From assembly GCA_964446685.1 (NCBI GenBank), contig CAYUPO010000001.1:154047-218046 (forward strand): 64,000 bases of DNA, in the 5' to 3' direction. The first letter of the stretch is position 1; each line of letters begins with the position of its first letter. This stretch comes from CAZWRN01 sp964446685 (lineage in GTDB: Bacteria > Patescibacteriota > Microgenomatia > Daviesbacterales > UBA10151). The notes under the pieces were generated by a model. That model was not told where the DNA came from. It made no database searches and worked only from the letters and a program-made list of their open reading frames with translations. Positions 15,631-24,798 of this stretch are shown in pieces. The position numbers and the translations under genes are program-made.

Positions 15631-17487
15631 TTACTCACCTAATATTCTGGCAGTGTCAGTAGCTACCTGTCCCAAATCTCTGATCAGATTTTGTTTATCA
15701 GGCGAAAAATAATACCGAAAGAGCTCTTTAATGACTGGACTAGCATTGGTTGATCCTTCTCCGCCGGCTTCCAAAACAGTGGTGGCTACTATGGTCGGAT
15801 TTTCAACCGGAGCATAACCGGTGTACCAGGCATGTGTTTTGTTTTTAGGATCTCCGAACTCAGCTGTGCCTGTTTTTCCGGCTGTCTGAATAGGAAATGT
15901 AAAAAATGGCCAGGCTGTTCCACCATCTTTTGGTACTTCTTCCAACCCTTTTTTGATAACATCCAGATGTGACTGGTTGATATTGGGTATTTTTTCTCCG
16001 TCATAATGAAACGCTTTGACTGTTTCTCCGGTCGGCCTGGTTATTTTAAGAGCTAAATGAGGCGGATACATCTGACCGTTGGAGGACACCATGGAAGTTA
16101 AATTATTTATCTGAAGTGGTGTTGAAAGCACAAAACCCTGGCCAATGGCCATATGCAATGTATCTCCCGGATACCAAACCTGGTTGAATTGTTTTAGTTT
16201 CCATTCATCATCCGGTATCAGTCCTTCGACCTCACCTGGTATATCTATCCCAACTTTTTTACCAAGATTCATTCTTTTGGCGTAATCCCCAATAATTTTT
16301 TCATTTGTAGCAATGGCCAGCTGATAGAAATAAATATCATTTGATCTTTTCAATGCTTTAACCACATCCACTCCTCCCTCCTCTTTTCGACCGTATTGAG
16401 TGAAATACCAGTTCGAAAAAGTAAACGGACCCAGTGCCAGAACTCCGGTATCTTCATACTGCGTTGTCGGTGTGATCTTGCCTGATTCAAGACCCGCCAT
16501 AGCTGAGATTATTTTAAAAGTCGATCCTGGTGGGTAGGTGCCTCCGATAGCTCTGTTTAAAAGCGGTGAATTGGGATCAAGTAGTGCATCTGATAATTTT
16601 TTGGCGTCATATGAAGGGTAGGAGACCAAACTGAGAATTTCACCATTTCGCGGATCCTGGGCAATAATAGCTCCGCAGCAGCTGCCGGACTTTTTTACAT
16701 TTTCAGCCAATTTGTCGTAGGCATGGGACTGCAAATCAGCATCAATTGTCAGATAAAGATTCTGCCCTGGAATTGCGTCAGTTTTTCTCAAAGTTCTGAT
16801 ACTATTGCCTGAGGCATCAACTTCAACGATCTCTCCCCCATCAATCCCTTTTAAGACTTTTTCATAAGCCTCCTCTACGCCTCCCCGACCAATTTTGTCA
16901 CCCAGTTTATAATTTTCATTACCAGGCTGTTTTAATTCTTCTTCAGTAATTTCACCAACATATCCCAGGATATGAGCAGTTTTTTCATTTAAAGGATACG
17001 ACCTAATACTGTCAACTTCCAGATTTTTTTCATTTTTAAGCTCCAAATTCAGCCATTCTTCTCGACTGATTGAACGGAATTTATCTTTTGCCCCGGCACT
17101 TGATTCTTTGATTCGAAATCCCGGATTGTTTTGGGCAATTATTTTGCCGTTGCGGTCGTAAATGACTCCTCTAGGAGCGTGAATTACTTTGACCTGAATT
17201 CTGTTTGAATCAGCTAATTCGCGATTTTCTTTGCCATATGTCAGCTGAAGATGAAATAGTCTGAGAGATAAAGCAAAGAAAGTAAACAGAATAAAAATTA
17301 TCAACACGACCCGCCGCCAGGGAGAAATAAGAGACGTTTTATTATTGTTATCCTCTGAAATACCAAATAATGACTCTGTCCACTCGACACTATCCGGATT
17401 TTCTTTCTGAAATGTTCCGGATTTAAGTGAGTATTTTTTTAATCCACTATCAAAAGCTCTGCCGAGGTGAAGTTTTTTCATAAGCAA
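15631..17487 (-). CDS. mrdA: Penicillin-binding protein 2 (peptidoglycan transpeptidase)
   Basis: A 618-residue class B PBP. One transmembrane helix near residues 55-75 (VVLIIFILFTFFALSLRLFHL) follows a cytoplasmic tail that is longer than usual. The dimerisation domain has APRGVIYDRNG. The transpeptidase domain has the active Ser in PPGSTFKI (~residue 323), SND in KRSNDIYFYQ and KTG in TAGKTGTAEFG. It cross-links peptidoglycan during elongation. It lies directly downstream of mreC-mreD, as in the classical elongasome operon. mreB is 7 kb away on the same strand. Confidence 0.95.
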   Translation of the reverse strand: MLMKKLHLGRAFDSGLKKYSLKSGTFQKENPDSVEWTESLFGISEDNNNKTSLISPWRRVVLIIFILFTFFALSLRLFHLQLTYGKENRELADSNRIQVKVIHAPRGVIYDRNGKIIAQNNPGFRIKESSAGAKDKFRSISREEWLNLELKNEKNLEVDSIRSYPLNEKTAHILGYVGEITEEELKQPGNENYKLGDKIGRGGVEEAYEKVLKGIDGGEIVEVDASGNSIRTLRKTDAIPGQNLYLTIDADLQSHAYDKLAENVKKSGSCCGAIIAQDPRNGEILSLVSYPSYDAKKLSDALLDPNSPLLNRAIGGTYPPGSTFKIISAMAGLESGKITPTTQYEDTGVLALGPFTFSNWYFTQYGRKEEGGVDVVKALKRSNDIYFYQLAIATNEKIIGDYAKRMNLGKKVGIDIPGEVEGLIPDDEWKLKQFNQVWYPGDTLHMAIGQGFVLSTPLQINNLTSMVSSNGQMYPPHLALKITRPTGETVKAFHYDGEKIPNINQSHLDVIKKGLEEVPKDGGTAWPFFTFPIQTAGKTGTAEFGDPKNKTHAWYTGYAPVENPTIVATTVLEAGGEGSTNASPVIKELFRYYFSPDKQNLIRDLGQVATDTARILGE

Positions 17488-17500
17488 TATTTTTTTAAAA

Positions 17501-17944
17501 TCAGACCCTTAATTTAATTCCTGGCTTAGCAACAAACCGGTCTTCCCATTCCCTGACTACGATATAAACAGGCAGAGCGATCATAGCTGAAATGACAGGA
17601 TACCACCAGATCAGAGGAGTTTTTAAAAAGAAGTTTTCTATCCAGGAAACTGCTAATACCACTACCAAAGTGACAGGTATGACTGTTAGATAACGGGCAG
17701 TAATAGGCAGCAATCTTATGATATGCATAAGCAATACCACCATAAGCATTACGATTGGCCAAAAACCGAGATTGGCAGCTGATAAAATCCCCAAATATAA
17801 TCCACCGGCTAATGCCAGATAATAATTTGACCGCTGATGTGAAGCATAACTGCGACAGATTAACAGAATTAAGCATAAATTAAGCGGGACAAAAGATGTT
17901 TGCAGTAAGGCTAATAAAAAAAATATAAAAATAAATAATTTCAT
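17501..17944 (-). CDS. mreD: MreD-like membrane protein
   Basis: A 147-residue protein with about four to five hydrophobic helices (LFIFIFFLLALLQTSFVPL, YYLALAGGLYLGILSA, FWPIVMLMVVLLMHIIRLL, VIPVTLVVVLAVSWI, VISAMIALPVYIVV). Sequence identity is low, as is usual for MreD. The call rests on topology, size and position between mreC and mrdA, with a 3-nt gap to mreC and a 13-nt gap to mrdA. It is a scaffold of the elongasome. Confidence 0.75.
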   Translation of the reverse strand: MKLFIFIFFLLALLQTSFVPLNLCLILLICRSYASHQRSNYYLALAGGLYLGILSAANLGFWPIVMLMVVLLMHIIRLLPITARYLTVIPVTLVVVLAVSWIENFFLKTPLIWWYPVISAMIALPVYIVVREWEDRFVAKPGIKLRV

Positions 17945-17947
17945 AGT

Positions 17948-18739
17948 TTAATTGGTTATCACAAACACTAAGTCTAAATTAGCGATATCAAATATTGGTT
18001 TTACTTTGGCCTGTTTAAATACTTCTCCATCTTTGACAATAGTTTCTTCTACCTTTCCAATTACCAGTCCACGAGGTATTTCAACTTCAGTGCCAGCTGT
18101 ATAAACCAGATCATTTTTTTCCAACGGATCTTCATGAATAACTTTATCAAGTAGCATTTCAGAACCAAATTGTCCGATTAAAATGCCTTTGGCTTTGCTG
18201 TCACTGTGCGAAGTAAACGCCGCAATCTTAACATCAGGATCTGTTGATAAAATAACTGTCGATTTTTTGGGACTTACTTCCTGGATCTGGCCGATATAAT
18301 TATCTTTATAAATAACTGACTGACCTTTTTTTATTCCACTGTCACTTCCTTTGTCGATCACCAGCACCCGGCTGAGTCCAATCGGGCGGCTCGGGACTAA
18401 AGCAAATGTCTGTGCATCAAGCGTCCCCTGCTGCTCTAACTGAGCTTTTGTTTCAGCCAGTTTTTGCTGGAGCTGGGAATTTTCTGACAGAACCTGTGCC
18501 AGCTGTTCTGATAAAGCTTTATTTTCCTGAGATGCTCTTCTGGCGACAAAAATAAATTCAAATTGTTTGCTTACCTGGGTGCTGGTTTTAAATAACCCGT
18601 ACTGGATTGGAATAGTGATTTGCTGAAGCAATCCTTTGGGCCAGTTTAAGATTCCTGAACTATCACTCAGCAAAAGAATTAAAGAAAATATTAGTACTAA
18701 AAAAATGGTTTTAAAATCCTGCCGAAGAAGCGCAAACAT
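17948..18739 (-). CDS. mreC: Rod-shape protein MreC
   Basis: A 263-residue bitopic protein: N-terminal membrane helix (TIFLVLIFSLILLLSD), a periplasmic coiled coil (~residues 65-105, ENKALSEQLAQVLSENSQLQQKL), then the double beta-barrel with GLSRVLVIDKGSDSGIKKGQSV and LSTDPDVKIAAFT. It organises the elongasome outside the membrane. It is the first gene of mreC-mreD-mrdA and is preceded by a promoter whose -10 ends 7 nt before the ATG. Confidence 0.93.
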   Translation of the reverse strand: MFALLRQDFKTIFLVLIFSLILLLSDSSGILNWPKGLLQQITIPIQYGLFKTSTQVSKQFEFIFVARRASQENKALSEQLAQVLSENSQLQQKLAETKAQLEQQGTLDAQTFALVPSRPIGLSRVLVIDKGSDSGIKKGQSVIYKDNYIGQIQEVSPKKSTVILSTDPDVKIAAFTSHSDSKAKGILIGQFGSEMLLDKVIHEDPLEKNDLVYTAGTEVEIPRGLVIGKVEETIVKDGEVFKQAKVKPIFDIANLDLVFVITN

Positions 18740-18746
18740 TGTCTGT

Positions 18747-18775
18747 ACTATACCATTAAAAGAGCCCAGGTTGAA
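18747..18775 (-). promoter_or_regulatory. Promoter of mreC-mreD-mrdA
   Basis: Minus strand: TTCAAC (18775-18770), 17-nt spacer, TATAGT (18752-18747), 7 nt to the ATG at 18739. Predicted leaderless. Confidence 0.55.
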
Positions 18776-18788
18776 GCTGGAGTGTGAG

Positions 18789-18895
18789 TGTTAAGGGGTA
18801 GGTATTAAGTATTAAGGGAGAGTTAATGCTGTTTTTCATAATACTTAATACTTCTCCCTTAATACTTCCTCTTTTCTACTTAATCCTTTATACTC
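18789..18895. repeat. Heptamer array, inverted arms (word CTTAATA)
   Basis: Left arm GGTATTA AGTATTA AGGGAG; right arm (18838-18895) AATACTT AATACTT CTCCCTT AATACTT. The arms are complementary, including the GGGAG/CTCCC interruption. It separates the divergent mreC and pyrF operons. Confidence 0.85.
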
Positions 18896-18905
18896 TCATC
18901 AATCT

Positions 18906-19739
18906 ATGACTTCCTTTCAGGAGCTGATTGCAAATAAGTGGGAACATCAAAAATTTGTTTGTGTCGGACTTGATCCTGATTATTCACTTTTACCCCGGGC
19001 TGTCAAAAAACCTGACTCAATTGAAGAATCCATTGTACTTTTTAACCTGGCCATCATTGATGCAACTGCCAGTCTGATCTGTGCCTTTAAACCTAATACT
19101 GCTTTTTATGAAGCTTATGGAATTGAAGGATGGAGTGCACTAAAGAAAACCTGTGACTATATAAAATCAACTTACCCCCACATGCCAATTATTTTGGATG
19201 CTAAAAGGGGTGATATCGAATCAACCAATATTGGTTATACCAAGATGGCTTTTGAATGGCTAAATGTTGATGCTATTACTATCCAACCTTATCTTGGACA
19301 AAAAGCGGTTCAGCCATTTTTAGATTACAAAAACAAAGGAATTATAATTCTTGCAAAAACTAGCAACAAAGGGTCGGATGAATTTCAGGATTTGACAGTT
19401 GCCAGAAAAAAACTATATAAGTATGTAGCAGAACAGGTTGTTACACACTGGAACAAAAATAAAAATTGTGCTTTAGTAGTTGGAGCAACTTATCCGGAAG
19501 AATTGGCAGAAGTCAGGAAAATTGTAGGAGAGATGCCGATCCTTATTCCGGGCATTGGTGCCCAAGGTGGTGATATTAAAAAAACGGTTCAAGCTGGTAA
19601 AAGCAAAACAGGCGGGATGATCATCAATAGTTCCCGAGGAATAATTTATGCCTCCGGCAAAAAAGACTTTGCCCATGCAGCGAAGTTGGCAACTGAGAAA
19701 ATACATTTGGAAGTCAAAAAAAACTATGCAAATACCTGA
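18906..19739 (+). CDS. pyrF: Orotidine 5'-phosphate decarboxylase, type 2
   Basis: 277 residues. Motifs: FVCVGLDPDYSLLP at the N-terminus, CAFKPNTAFYE, and the catalytic ILDAKRGDIEST (Asp-Lys-Asp set) followed by NVDAITIQPYLG, with VVGATYPEEL and IPGIGAQGGD closing the phosphate site. It decarboxylates OMP to UMP. The length and the spacing of DAKRGDI are those of the type 2 (mycobacterial-like) subfamily. A TATACT box ends 11 nt before the ATG. First gene of the pyrF-pyrE-pyrC-pyrD operon. Confidence 0.96.
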   Translation: MTSFQELIANKWEHQKFVCVGLDPDYSLLPRAVKKPDSIEESIVLFNLAIIDATASLICAFKPNTAFYEAYGIEGWSALKKTCDYIKSTYPHMPIILDAKRGDIESTNIGYTKMAFEWLNVDAITIQPYLGQKAVQPFLDYKNKGIIILAKTSNKGSDEFQDLTVARKKLYKYVAEQVVTHWNKNKNCALVVGATYPEELAEVRKIVGEMPILIPGIGAQGGDIKKTVQAGKSKTGGMIINSSRGIIYASGKKDFAHAAKLATEKIHLEVKKNYANT

Positions 19740-20022
19740 AAGAAAAATGCAATTTTTAATTATTCCTTCTAAAAATGATGTATATGCTGAATCTGATGGA
19801 GCTTTAGCACCAGTTAAATTCATACCACAAGAAGATATTGCACCTTCTATCGAAAATGGTCATAGTACTTATCAAGATATGATATCTGAAACATTCTGCA
19901 GATTTCCAAGATGGTTTAATCCTGCTTTACCACCAGTCTTTATTCCGGGTGAAGTATTATATAGATCAATTTCACAACACCAAAATACGACTCCTCAGAT
20001 ACTGGAGATAACAAGTAACTAA
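19726..20022 (+). CDS. Small unknown protein between pyrF and pyrE
   Basis: A ~98-residue soluble protein beginning MQIPERKMQFLIIPS, with no recognised motif. The ATG at 19726 overlaps the end of pyrF by 14 nt; an alternative ATG at 19747 would give 91 residues. It is followed 2 nt later by pyrE. Tight packing within the operon is the main support for it being real. Confidence 0.5.
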   Translation: MQIPERKMQFLIIPSKNDVYAESDGALAPVKFIPQEDIAPSIENGHSTYQDMISETFCRFPRWFNPALPPVFIPGEVLYRSISQHQNTTPQILEITSN

Positions 20023-20024
20023 TA

Positions 20025-20672
20025 ATGAATATTTCAGAAAAAATCGCCCAAATACTTTTAAAAATAAATGCTGTGACTTTGAGTCCTGCTAAACCTTATA
20101 AATATGCTTCAGGTATTCTGAGTCCTGTCTATACTGACTGCCGAATGGTGATTAGTTTTCCGAAAGAGAGAAAAATTGTCCGGGATGCGTATATTGAGAT
20201 GATTAAAGAAGCTGGTGAGTTTGACGTTATTGCTGGTACTTCTACTGCCGGAATTCCGCATGCGGCTTTTATTGCTGAAAAAATGGGACTACCAATGGTT
20301 TATGTCAGAGGCAGAGGAAAAATGAAAGATCATGGCAAAGGGAAACTGATTGAAGGTGTGGTCAAAAAAGGAGACAAAGTAGCGATCATTGAGGATCTTA
20401 TTTCAACAGCAGAAAGCTCATTGGACACTGCTACCACTTTGCGAGAAGCCGGCTGCAAAGTGACTCATGTTTTTGCAATCACTACTTATGGCATGGATAA
20501 ATCAGTTCAAAATCTGAAAGAAAATAAATTAAAACTTAAAAATCTGACCTCATTTGCAGACACAGTTAAAATGGCTGAAAAATTAAAAATGATCAGTCAG
20601 CAGGAAAAAGAAGTGATTTTAGAATGGACCAAAGACACCAGCGGCTGGGGAAAGACAATGGGTTTTGAGTAA
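20025..20672 (+). CDS. pyrE: Orotate phosphoribosyltransferase
   Basis: 215 residues of type I phosphoribosyltransferase fold. It has the substrate hood near the N-terminus (LSPAKPYKYASGILSPVYTDCR), VYVRGRGKMKDHGKGKLIEG (the flexible catalytic loop, K-rich) and the PRPP motif VAIIEDLISTAESS, with ST in place of the common TTGG/TTGT. It joins orotate and PRPP to give OMP. It lies in operon order before pyrC. Confidence 0.95.
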   Translation: MNISEKIAQILLKINAVTLSPAKPYKYASGILSPVYTDCRMVISFPKERKIVRDAYIEMIKEAGEFDVIAGTSTAGIPHAAFIAEKMGLPMVYVRGRGKMKDHGKGKLIEGVVKKGDKVAIIEDLISTAESSLDTATTLREAGCKVTHVFAITTYGMDKSVQNLKENKLKLKNLTSFADTVKMAEKLKMISQQEKEVILEWTKDTSGWGKTMGFE

Positions 20673-20683
20673 TATGGAAATGC

Positions 20684-20768
20684 TTCGACTCGAAGACTCG
20701 CTCAGCAAAGAAATTTGTTGTAGCCTTGAGCCTAAATATATTTATTTCCTGAGCGTAGTCGAAGGAAT
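20684..20768. repeat. Inverted repeat between pyrE and pyrC
   Basis: CTTCGACTCGAAGACTCGCT on the left and CTGAGCGTAGTCGAAG on the right are complementary ends (CTTCGACT / AGTCGAAG, GCTCAG / CTGAGC) around a ~45-nt AT-rich loop. It belongs to the same general class as the REP-like elements, with a different core. Confidence 0.65.
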
Positions 20769-20780
20769 TCCTATTAAGAT

Positions 20781-21848
20781 ATGAGTAACATTCATCGTTT
20801 TCCGGGTTTAATAGACACTCATGTTCATTTACGTGAACCTGGGAGTATGCAAAAAGAGGATTTTGAATCTGGGACTCGGGCTGCTATTGCCGGCGGGTAT
20901 ACAACAATTATTGATATGCCAAATAATCCGGATTCTATTGTGACTCCGGAACTGTTGCAAGACAAAATAACCCGGGCTGAAGGAAGGATCTCTTGTGATC
21001 TGGGATTTCATTTTGGTGGAGCTTTAATGGCTTCCACTTATTTTAATGAGGTAAAAGAAAAAGTTTTTGCTCTTAAAGTGTATATGAATCACACCACCGG
21101 AAATCTTCTGATTGAAGATGACAGTGAACTGGATATTATTTTTTCCAAATGGCCAAAAGAGAAAGTGTTGATGGTACATGCCGAAGGAGAGACTTTAGAA
21201 AAAGCTGTTGGTTTAGCCAAAAAATATGGCAACAAACTGCATGCTTGCCATGTTTCTTTAAAAAGGGAAATTGAATATATTAAATCACTCAAACTACAGG
21301 GAATGCCAATCACCTGTGAAGTTACCGCTCATCATTTATTTTTAACTGATCAAGATGCCAAACGACTGGGGGCGTATGGGTTCATGAAACCAAATCTGGC
21401 ATCTGAGGAAGATGTTAAAGCTCTGTGGGACAATATTGATGTCATAGATATCATCGCTTCAGACCATGCTCCTCATACCAAAGAAGAAAAAGACAATGGC
21501 AACCCTCCCCCATTTGGTGTTCCAGGTCTGGAAACCACGCTGGTTCTTTTAACAAATGCCTTTCATCAGGGGAAACTTTCACTGGAAAGAATAGTTGAAC
21601 TCACTCATGAAACTCCAAAAAAAATCTTTAATATTCCAACTCAGGAAGACACTTATGTTGAAGTAGATCTGGACCAGGAATACACCATCGATAATTCACA
21701 AATTCTATCAAAATGCGGCTGGACACCATTTGCCGGTATGAAAGTAAAAGGCAAAATAATCAGAGTGGTGCTAAGAGGTATAGTTGTGTTTGATGGCGAA
21801 AATATTAAAAATACAAACTTAGGCAAAGTAATTTATCCACATATATGA
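20781..21848 (+). CDS. pyrC: Dihydroorotase
   Basis: 355 residues, amidohydrolase fold. Metal ligands: DTHVHLREPG (HxH) near residue 13, the likely carboxylated Lys in ALKVYMNHTTG, H of VMVHAEGE, HACHVSL, and Asp of ASDHAPHTKEEK. It cyclises carbamoyl-aspartate to dihydroorotate or the reverse. It is shorter than the 420-residue type I enzymes. The end overlaps the next gene by 4 nt. Confidence 0.94.
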   Translation: MSNIHRFPGLIDTHVHLREPGSMQKEDFESGTRAAIAGGYTTIIDMPNNPDSIVTPELLQDKITRAEGRISCDLGFHFGGALMASTYFNEVKEKVFALKVYMNHTTGNLLIEDDSELDIIFSKWPKEKVLMVHAEGETLEKAVGLAKKYGNKLHACHVSLKREIEYIKSLKLQGMPITCEVTAHHLFLTDQDAKRLGAYGFMKPNLASEEDVKALWDNIDVIDIIASDHAPHTKEEKDNGNPPPFGVPGLETTLVLLTNAFHQGKLSLERIVELTHETPKKIFNIPTQEDTYVEVDLDQEYTIDNSQILSKCGWTPFAGMKVKGKIIRVVLRGIVVFDGENIKNTNLGKVIYPHI

Positions 21849-22204
21849 GTAGAGAAAGACAACGTAAGCTTCGTGTGTACTATAACGAAGCAGGAAATAA
21901 TCTTAATTTTTATTACTCCAAAAGAAATCTTGATAAGGCTATCGGAGTATGGGTTACTCCAGATATCGTTGCCGGGATTTCTCCTAATGGAAGAGTTATT
22001 TGTTGGCAGGTAAATGATCCTTCGCAAACGTTAAAAAGATATCTTCAAGATTCAGATCCCCCTATTTTAAATCCAGGATTCTTCTGGAAAAAAGAACTTG
22101 ACCAACAGAGAATCGAACAAATCTTAAAACAAAATCACACTACTAATTCTTTTATATCAACATGGTTATTATATTATTCATCAATTCCATATGAACGACG
22201 ATAA
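21845..22204 (+). CDS. Small unknown protein in the pyr operon
   Basis: 119 residues, basic, no recognised domain. Aromatic-rich segments (FYYSKRNLDKAIGVWV, VICWQVNDPSQTLKRYL) suggest a small folded protein. It overlaps pyrC by 4 nt (ATGA) and the Nudix gene by 14 nt, so it is translationally coupled to both. Confidence 0.55.
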   Translation: MSRERQRKLRVYYNEAGNNLNFYYSKRNLDKAIGVWVTPDIVAGISPNGRVICWQVNDPSQTLKRYLQDSDPPILNPGFFWKKELDQQRIEQILKQNHTTNSFISTWLLYYSSIPYERR

Positions 22205-22706
22205 ATATATTCGCAAAGTTCAAACTTCTGTTACCAATTTTATTTACTGCGGTGATGAATTTTTAATGTTAAAGCGGGGTGCTCACAAAAGGATTGATCC
22301 AAACAAATTAAATGGTGTCGGAGGGAGAGTTGACCCTGGTGAAGATATGTTAAATGCAGTCATTCGTGAAACTGAGGAAGAGACTGGTATAAAAGCAAAT
22401 TTTGACCAGGTTGAATTTGCCGGGCTTCTTAAAATTGAGGGTGGTTACGATGAAGATTGGGTAGTCGGAATTTTTAAAATTAAAGTAAGCTCAAAAGATA
22501 TCCCTATTGGAAATAAAACGGATGATGGAGAGCTGATGTGGCTGCATCAGGATAAAGTGCTTGACAGTGAGTATCAATTAATAGATGATCTGAGATATTA
22601 TTTTAAAGACATGGTAGAAGGCAAAAACTTTTTGTTTATGAATGCCCAAATGGATAAACAGGAAAAAGTAACCGACTTTAGAATAAGCAAATTGACAAAG
22701 TCTTAA
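22191..22706 (+). CDS. Nudix hydrolase
   Basis: 171 residues. A complete Nudix box (GX5EX7REUXEEXGU) is visible near residues 42-64: GVGGRVDPGEDMLNAVIRETEEETGI. The N-terminus TNFIYCGDEFLMLKRG is the usual first strand. The family hydrolyses nucleoside diphosphates linked to another group. Here the context suggests a pyrimidine or oxidised nucleotide, but the substrate cannot be read from sequence. Confidence 0.92.
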   Translation: MNDDKYIRKVQTSVTNFIYCGDEFLMLKRGAHKRIDPNKLNGVGGRVDPGEDMLNAVIRETEEETGIKANFDQVEFAGLLKIEGGYDEDWVVGIFKIKVSSKDIPIGNKTDDGELMWLHQDKVLDSEYQLIDDLRYYFKDMVEGKNFLFMNAQMDKQEKVTDFRISKLTKS

Positions 22707-22730
22707 ATTAGAATTAAGATCGCAAAACAT

Positions 22731-23111
22731 ATGGATGAAAAATTTCTTAAACAACTAAAAACAGTAATAACAGAAGTTATTGATGAGAAATTAGAACAGA
22801 AGCTTGATGAAAAACTTAAACCTCTTCACGGAGAAATTGCCCTCTTAAAAAAATCTATCCGAGATATCGATATGCAGTCCATGAAATTAAGTTTGCAAGC
22901 TGATACACATTCAAAAGATTTAGCTAGAATTGAAAGTAAAGTTGAACAACTTCAGCAATCAACAGATTCAGTCATTTCTGATATCTCAGATTTACAAAGT
23001 AAAAATGATGCCACATATGATCTTGTCAAAATTGTTTATGAAAAGATGGGCGATTGGCAGCAAGAAATCAAAACTATTAAAAAACATATTAGTTTACCTA
23101 CCACACTCTAA
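22731..23111 (+). CDS. Small coiled-coil protein
   Basis: 126 residues, almost entirely alpha-helical and charged. Residues 1-35 (VITEVIDEKLEQKLDEKLKP) and 60-100 (LARIESKVEQLQQSTDSVISDISDLQ) have clear heptad repeats. No membrane segment. The stop is immediately followed by the pyrD ATG. Function unknown. Confidence 0.6.
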   Translation: MDEKFLKQLKTVITEVIDEKLEQKLDEKLKPLHGEIALLKKSIRDIDMQSMKLSLQADTHSKDLARIESKVEQLQQSTDSVISDISDLQSKNDATYDLVKIVYEKMGDWQQEIKTIKKHISLPTTL

Positions 23112-24242
23112 ATGGCAAACATATTAAGACATCCAAAGCAACCTGAATTTATTTATGATATTACTCTTCCCTGGGAAGAAGTAATTAGCAAAAAACCGAT
23201 CTGGAAATCCGGTAAATTTCCTCCCCTACCAAAACAAAAAAAATATACTTTTTTAGGTAAAAAATTAATTTCTCCAATTGTAATTGCGGCAGGTCCGGCT
23301 TCCGGTAAACTTTGGACAGATTTTTATTTTAAAATGGGCTATGGAGCGATCGTCCAAAAAACCAGAAGAACTACTCCCCGATTGGCAAATAAAAATCCTA
23401 ATATTGCAGTTGTAACATCCAAAGAACCACTAACCCGCAAATCTATTGCCAAAGGAGTTTCGGCTAGTTTAAATGAAAAAGACTGGAATGAGTTTCATTC
23501 AATTACCAATTCTTTTGGCAACGCTTCCAAACCTTTACTGGACTGGGCTATCGAACTCCGGTCACAAACTAAAGGCGTTGGTGAAGGACAAATGCTGGGC
23601 TGCTCTGTTACGGCAACATTTCTGGAAGAACCAAATTCGAAAAAATATCTAAAATCATCAACTCCTGAAACACTGATTGTGGAAACAGCGTTAGATCTGC
23701 TGATGGGTGCATCCGCCGCTGTTACCAATGGAGCTGAGTTTATTGAGTTTAATCTGGCTTGTCCAAATGTGACAGAAAATAATGCTGAAGGTGAAATGTT
23801 TCAGGATCCAAAACTGGTAGCTTATACATTGGCAGAATTTAAAAGAAGATTTCCTGATGTTCCAGTTGGATTTAAATTTGGTCTTTATAAAACCAAAGAA
23901 CAAATGAAAAAAGTGTTTGCAGCTGCTGGAGATAATTTAGACTATGTTTCAGGTGTTAATGCCATTGCCACCAAAGTTCATGATGGTAAAGGTAACGATA
24001 TTTTACCCGGTCGAAGTGTCAGTGGTGTTTGCGGCAGTGTGATGAAAGAGATTGCATTAGAAGAAATCCAGTGGGCAGCGGAGATCAGAAAAGAGCAAGG
24101 ACTTAAATATGAAATATTGGGCGGAGGCGGAATTATCGAACCAAAAGATGTCAAACAGTTTTTGTCAGCCGGAGCCGATGCAGTTCAGGTTGCAACCATC
24201 GCTTTGGCAAATCCATTGTTTGCTTACGAATATTCAGCTTGA
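23112..24242 (+). CDS. pyrD: Dihydroorotate dehydrogenase
   Basis: 376 residues, flavin-binding TIM barrel. Motifs: LISPIVIAAGPASGKLWTD (FMN strand), a Lys in GAIVQKTRR, EFNLACPNVTENN (N-x-x-CPN orotate site), VGFKFGL, and EILGGGGI...DVKQFLSAGADAVQVAT (the FMN phosphate site). It oxidises dihydroorotate to orotate. There is no N-terminal membrane helix, unlike class 2 enzymes, although the loop that tells class 1 from class 2 was not resolved here. Confidence 0.9.
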   Translation: MANILRHPKQPEFIYDITLPWEEVISKKPIWKSGKFPPLPKQKKYTFLGKKLISPIVIAAGPASGKLWTDFYFKMGYGAIVQKTRRTTPRLANKNPNIAVVTSKEPLTRKSIAKGVSASLNEKDWNEFHSITNSFGNASKPLLDWAIELRSQTKGVGEGQMLGCSVTATFLEEPNSKKYLKSSTPETLIVETALDLLMGASAAVTNGAEFIEFNLACPNVTENNAEGEMFQDPKLVAYTLAEFKRRFPDVPVGFKFGLYKTKEQMKKVFAAAGDNLDYVSGVNAIATKVHDGKGNDILPGRSVSGVCGSVMKEIALEEIQWAAEIRKEQGLKYEILGGGGIIEPKDVKQFLSAGADAVQVATIALANPLFAYEYSA

Positions 24243-24270
24243 AAATGACACATAATATAATTATTAAAAT

Positions 24271-24798
24271 ATGATTCCAGGTGAACATCTATCTTCAATT
24301 GCAAGAGAAATTAAAAGAAAAACAATCTACCGCAATTCTGGCGGAGAACCAACCCCATCTCCTCGGACTGCTGCCCTACTTAAGATGTTTCTCAATTCTA
24401 TATCAAATAATCCTTTACTGGAAACAGAATATAAACAACCTCTCAGAATAGATTTTGGTCTACATACCTTGGATGAAGCATCGGCAACTCTAACCGCTAA
24501 TTCTCCTAGGATAGGAATTCATGCAATCAGTGGAAGATTTTTAGAAGTACATCCCCCGTCCATAATCTTGGCAAGTAAAGATCTTGTTGTAGTGACTCCT
24601 GAAGTTGATCCTATTTTGTTTCCAGGTGGATATTTGACATCTTCAATAAAAGATTGGGAACATCCTGCTGACTGGATTAATAATTTACATCACATGGAAA
24701 ATGTGTTTGATATGAGTTTAGTCCCTACCAATAGTGAGTTACAGCGAACCACGCACCAGCAGTTTAGAATGGCTTTAATAAGCTGCGGCTTACTTTAA
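24271..24798 (+). CDS. Unknown protein at the end of the pyr operon
   Basis: 175 residues, no recognised family. Segments such as PLRIDFGLHTLDEASATLT and SLVPTNSELQRTTHQQFRMAL look folded and soluble. It overlaps the 3' end of mreB (opposite strand) by 9 nt. Probably the last gene of the plus-strand operon. Confidence 0.5.
   Translation: MIPGEHLSSIAREIKRKTIYRNSGGEPTPSPRTAALLKMFLNSISNNPLLETEYKQPLRIDFGLHTLDEASATLTANSPRIGIHAISGRFLEVHPPSIILASKDLVVVTPEVDPILFPGGYLTSSIKDWEHPADWINNLHHMENVFDMSLVPTNSELQRTTHQQFRMALISCGLL

Noticed and set aside
17526..17876. 116-codon ORF overlapping mreD in another frame
   Set aside because: Shadow of mreD; the mreD frame has consistent membrane helices and tight operon spacing.
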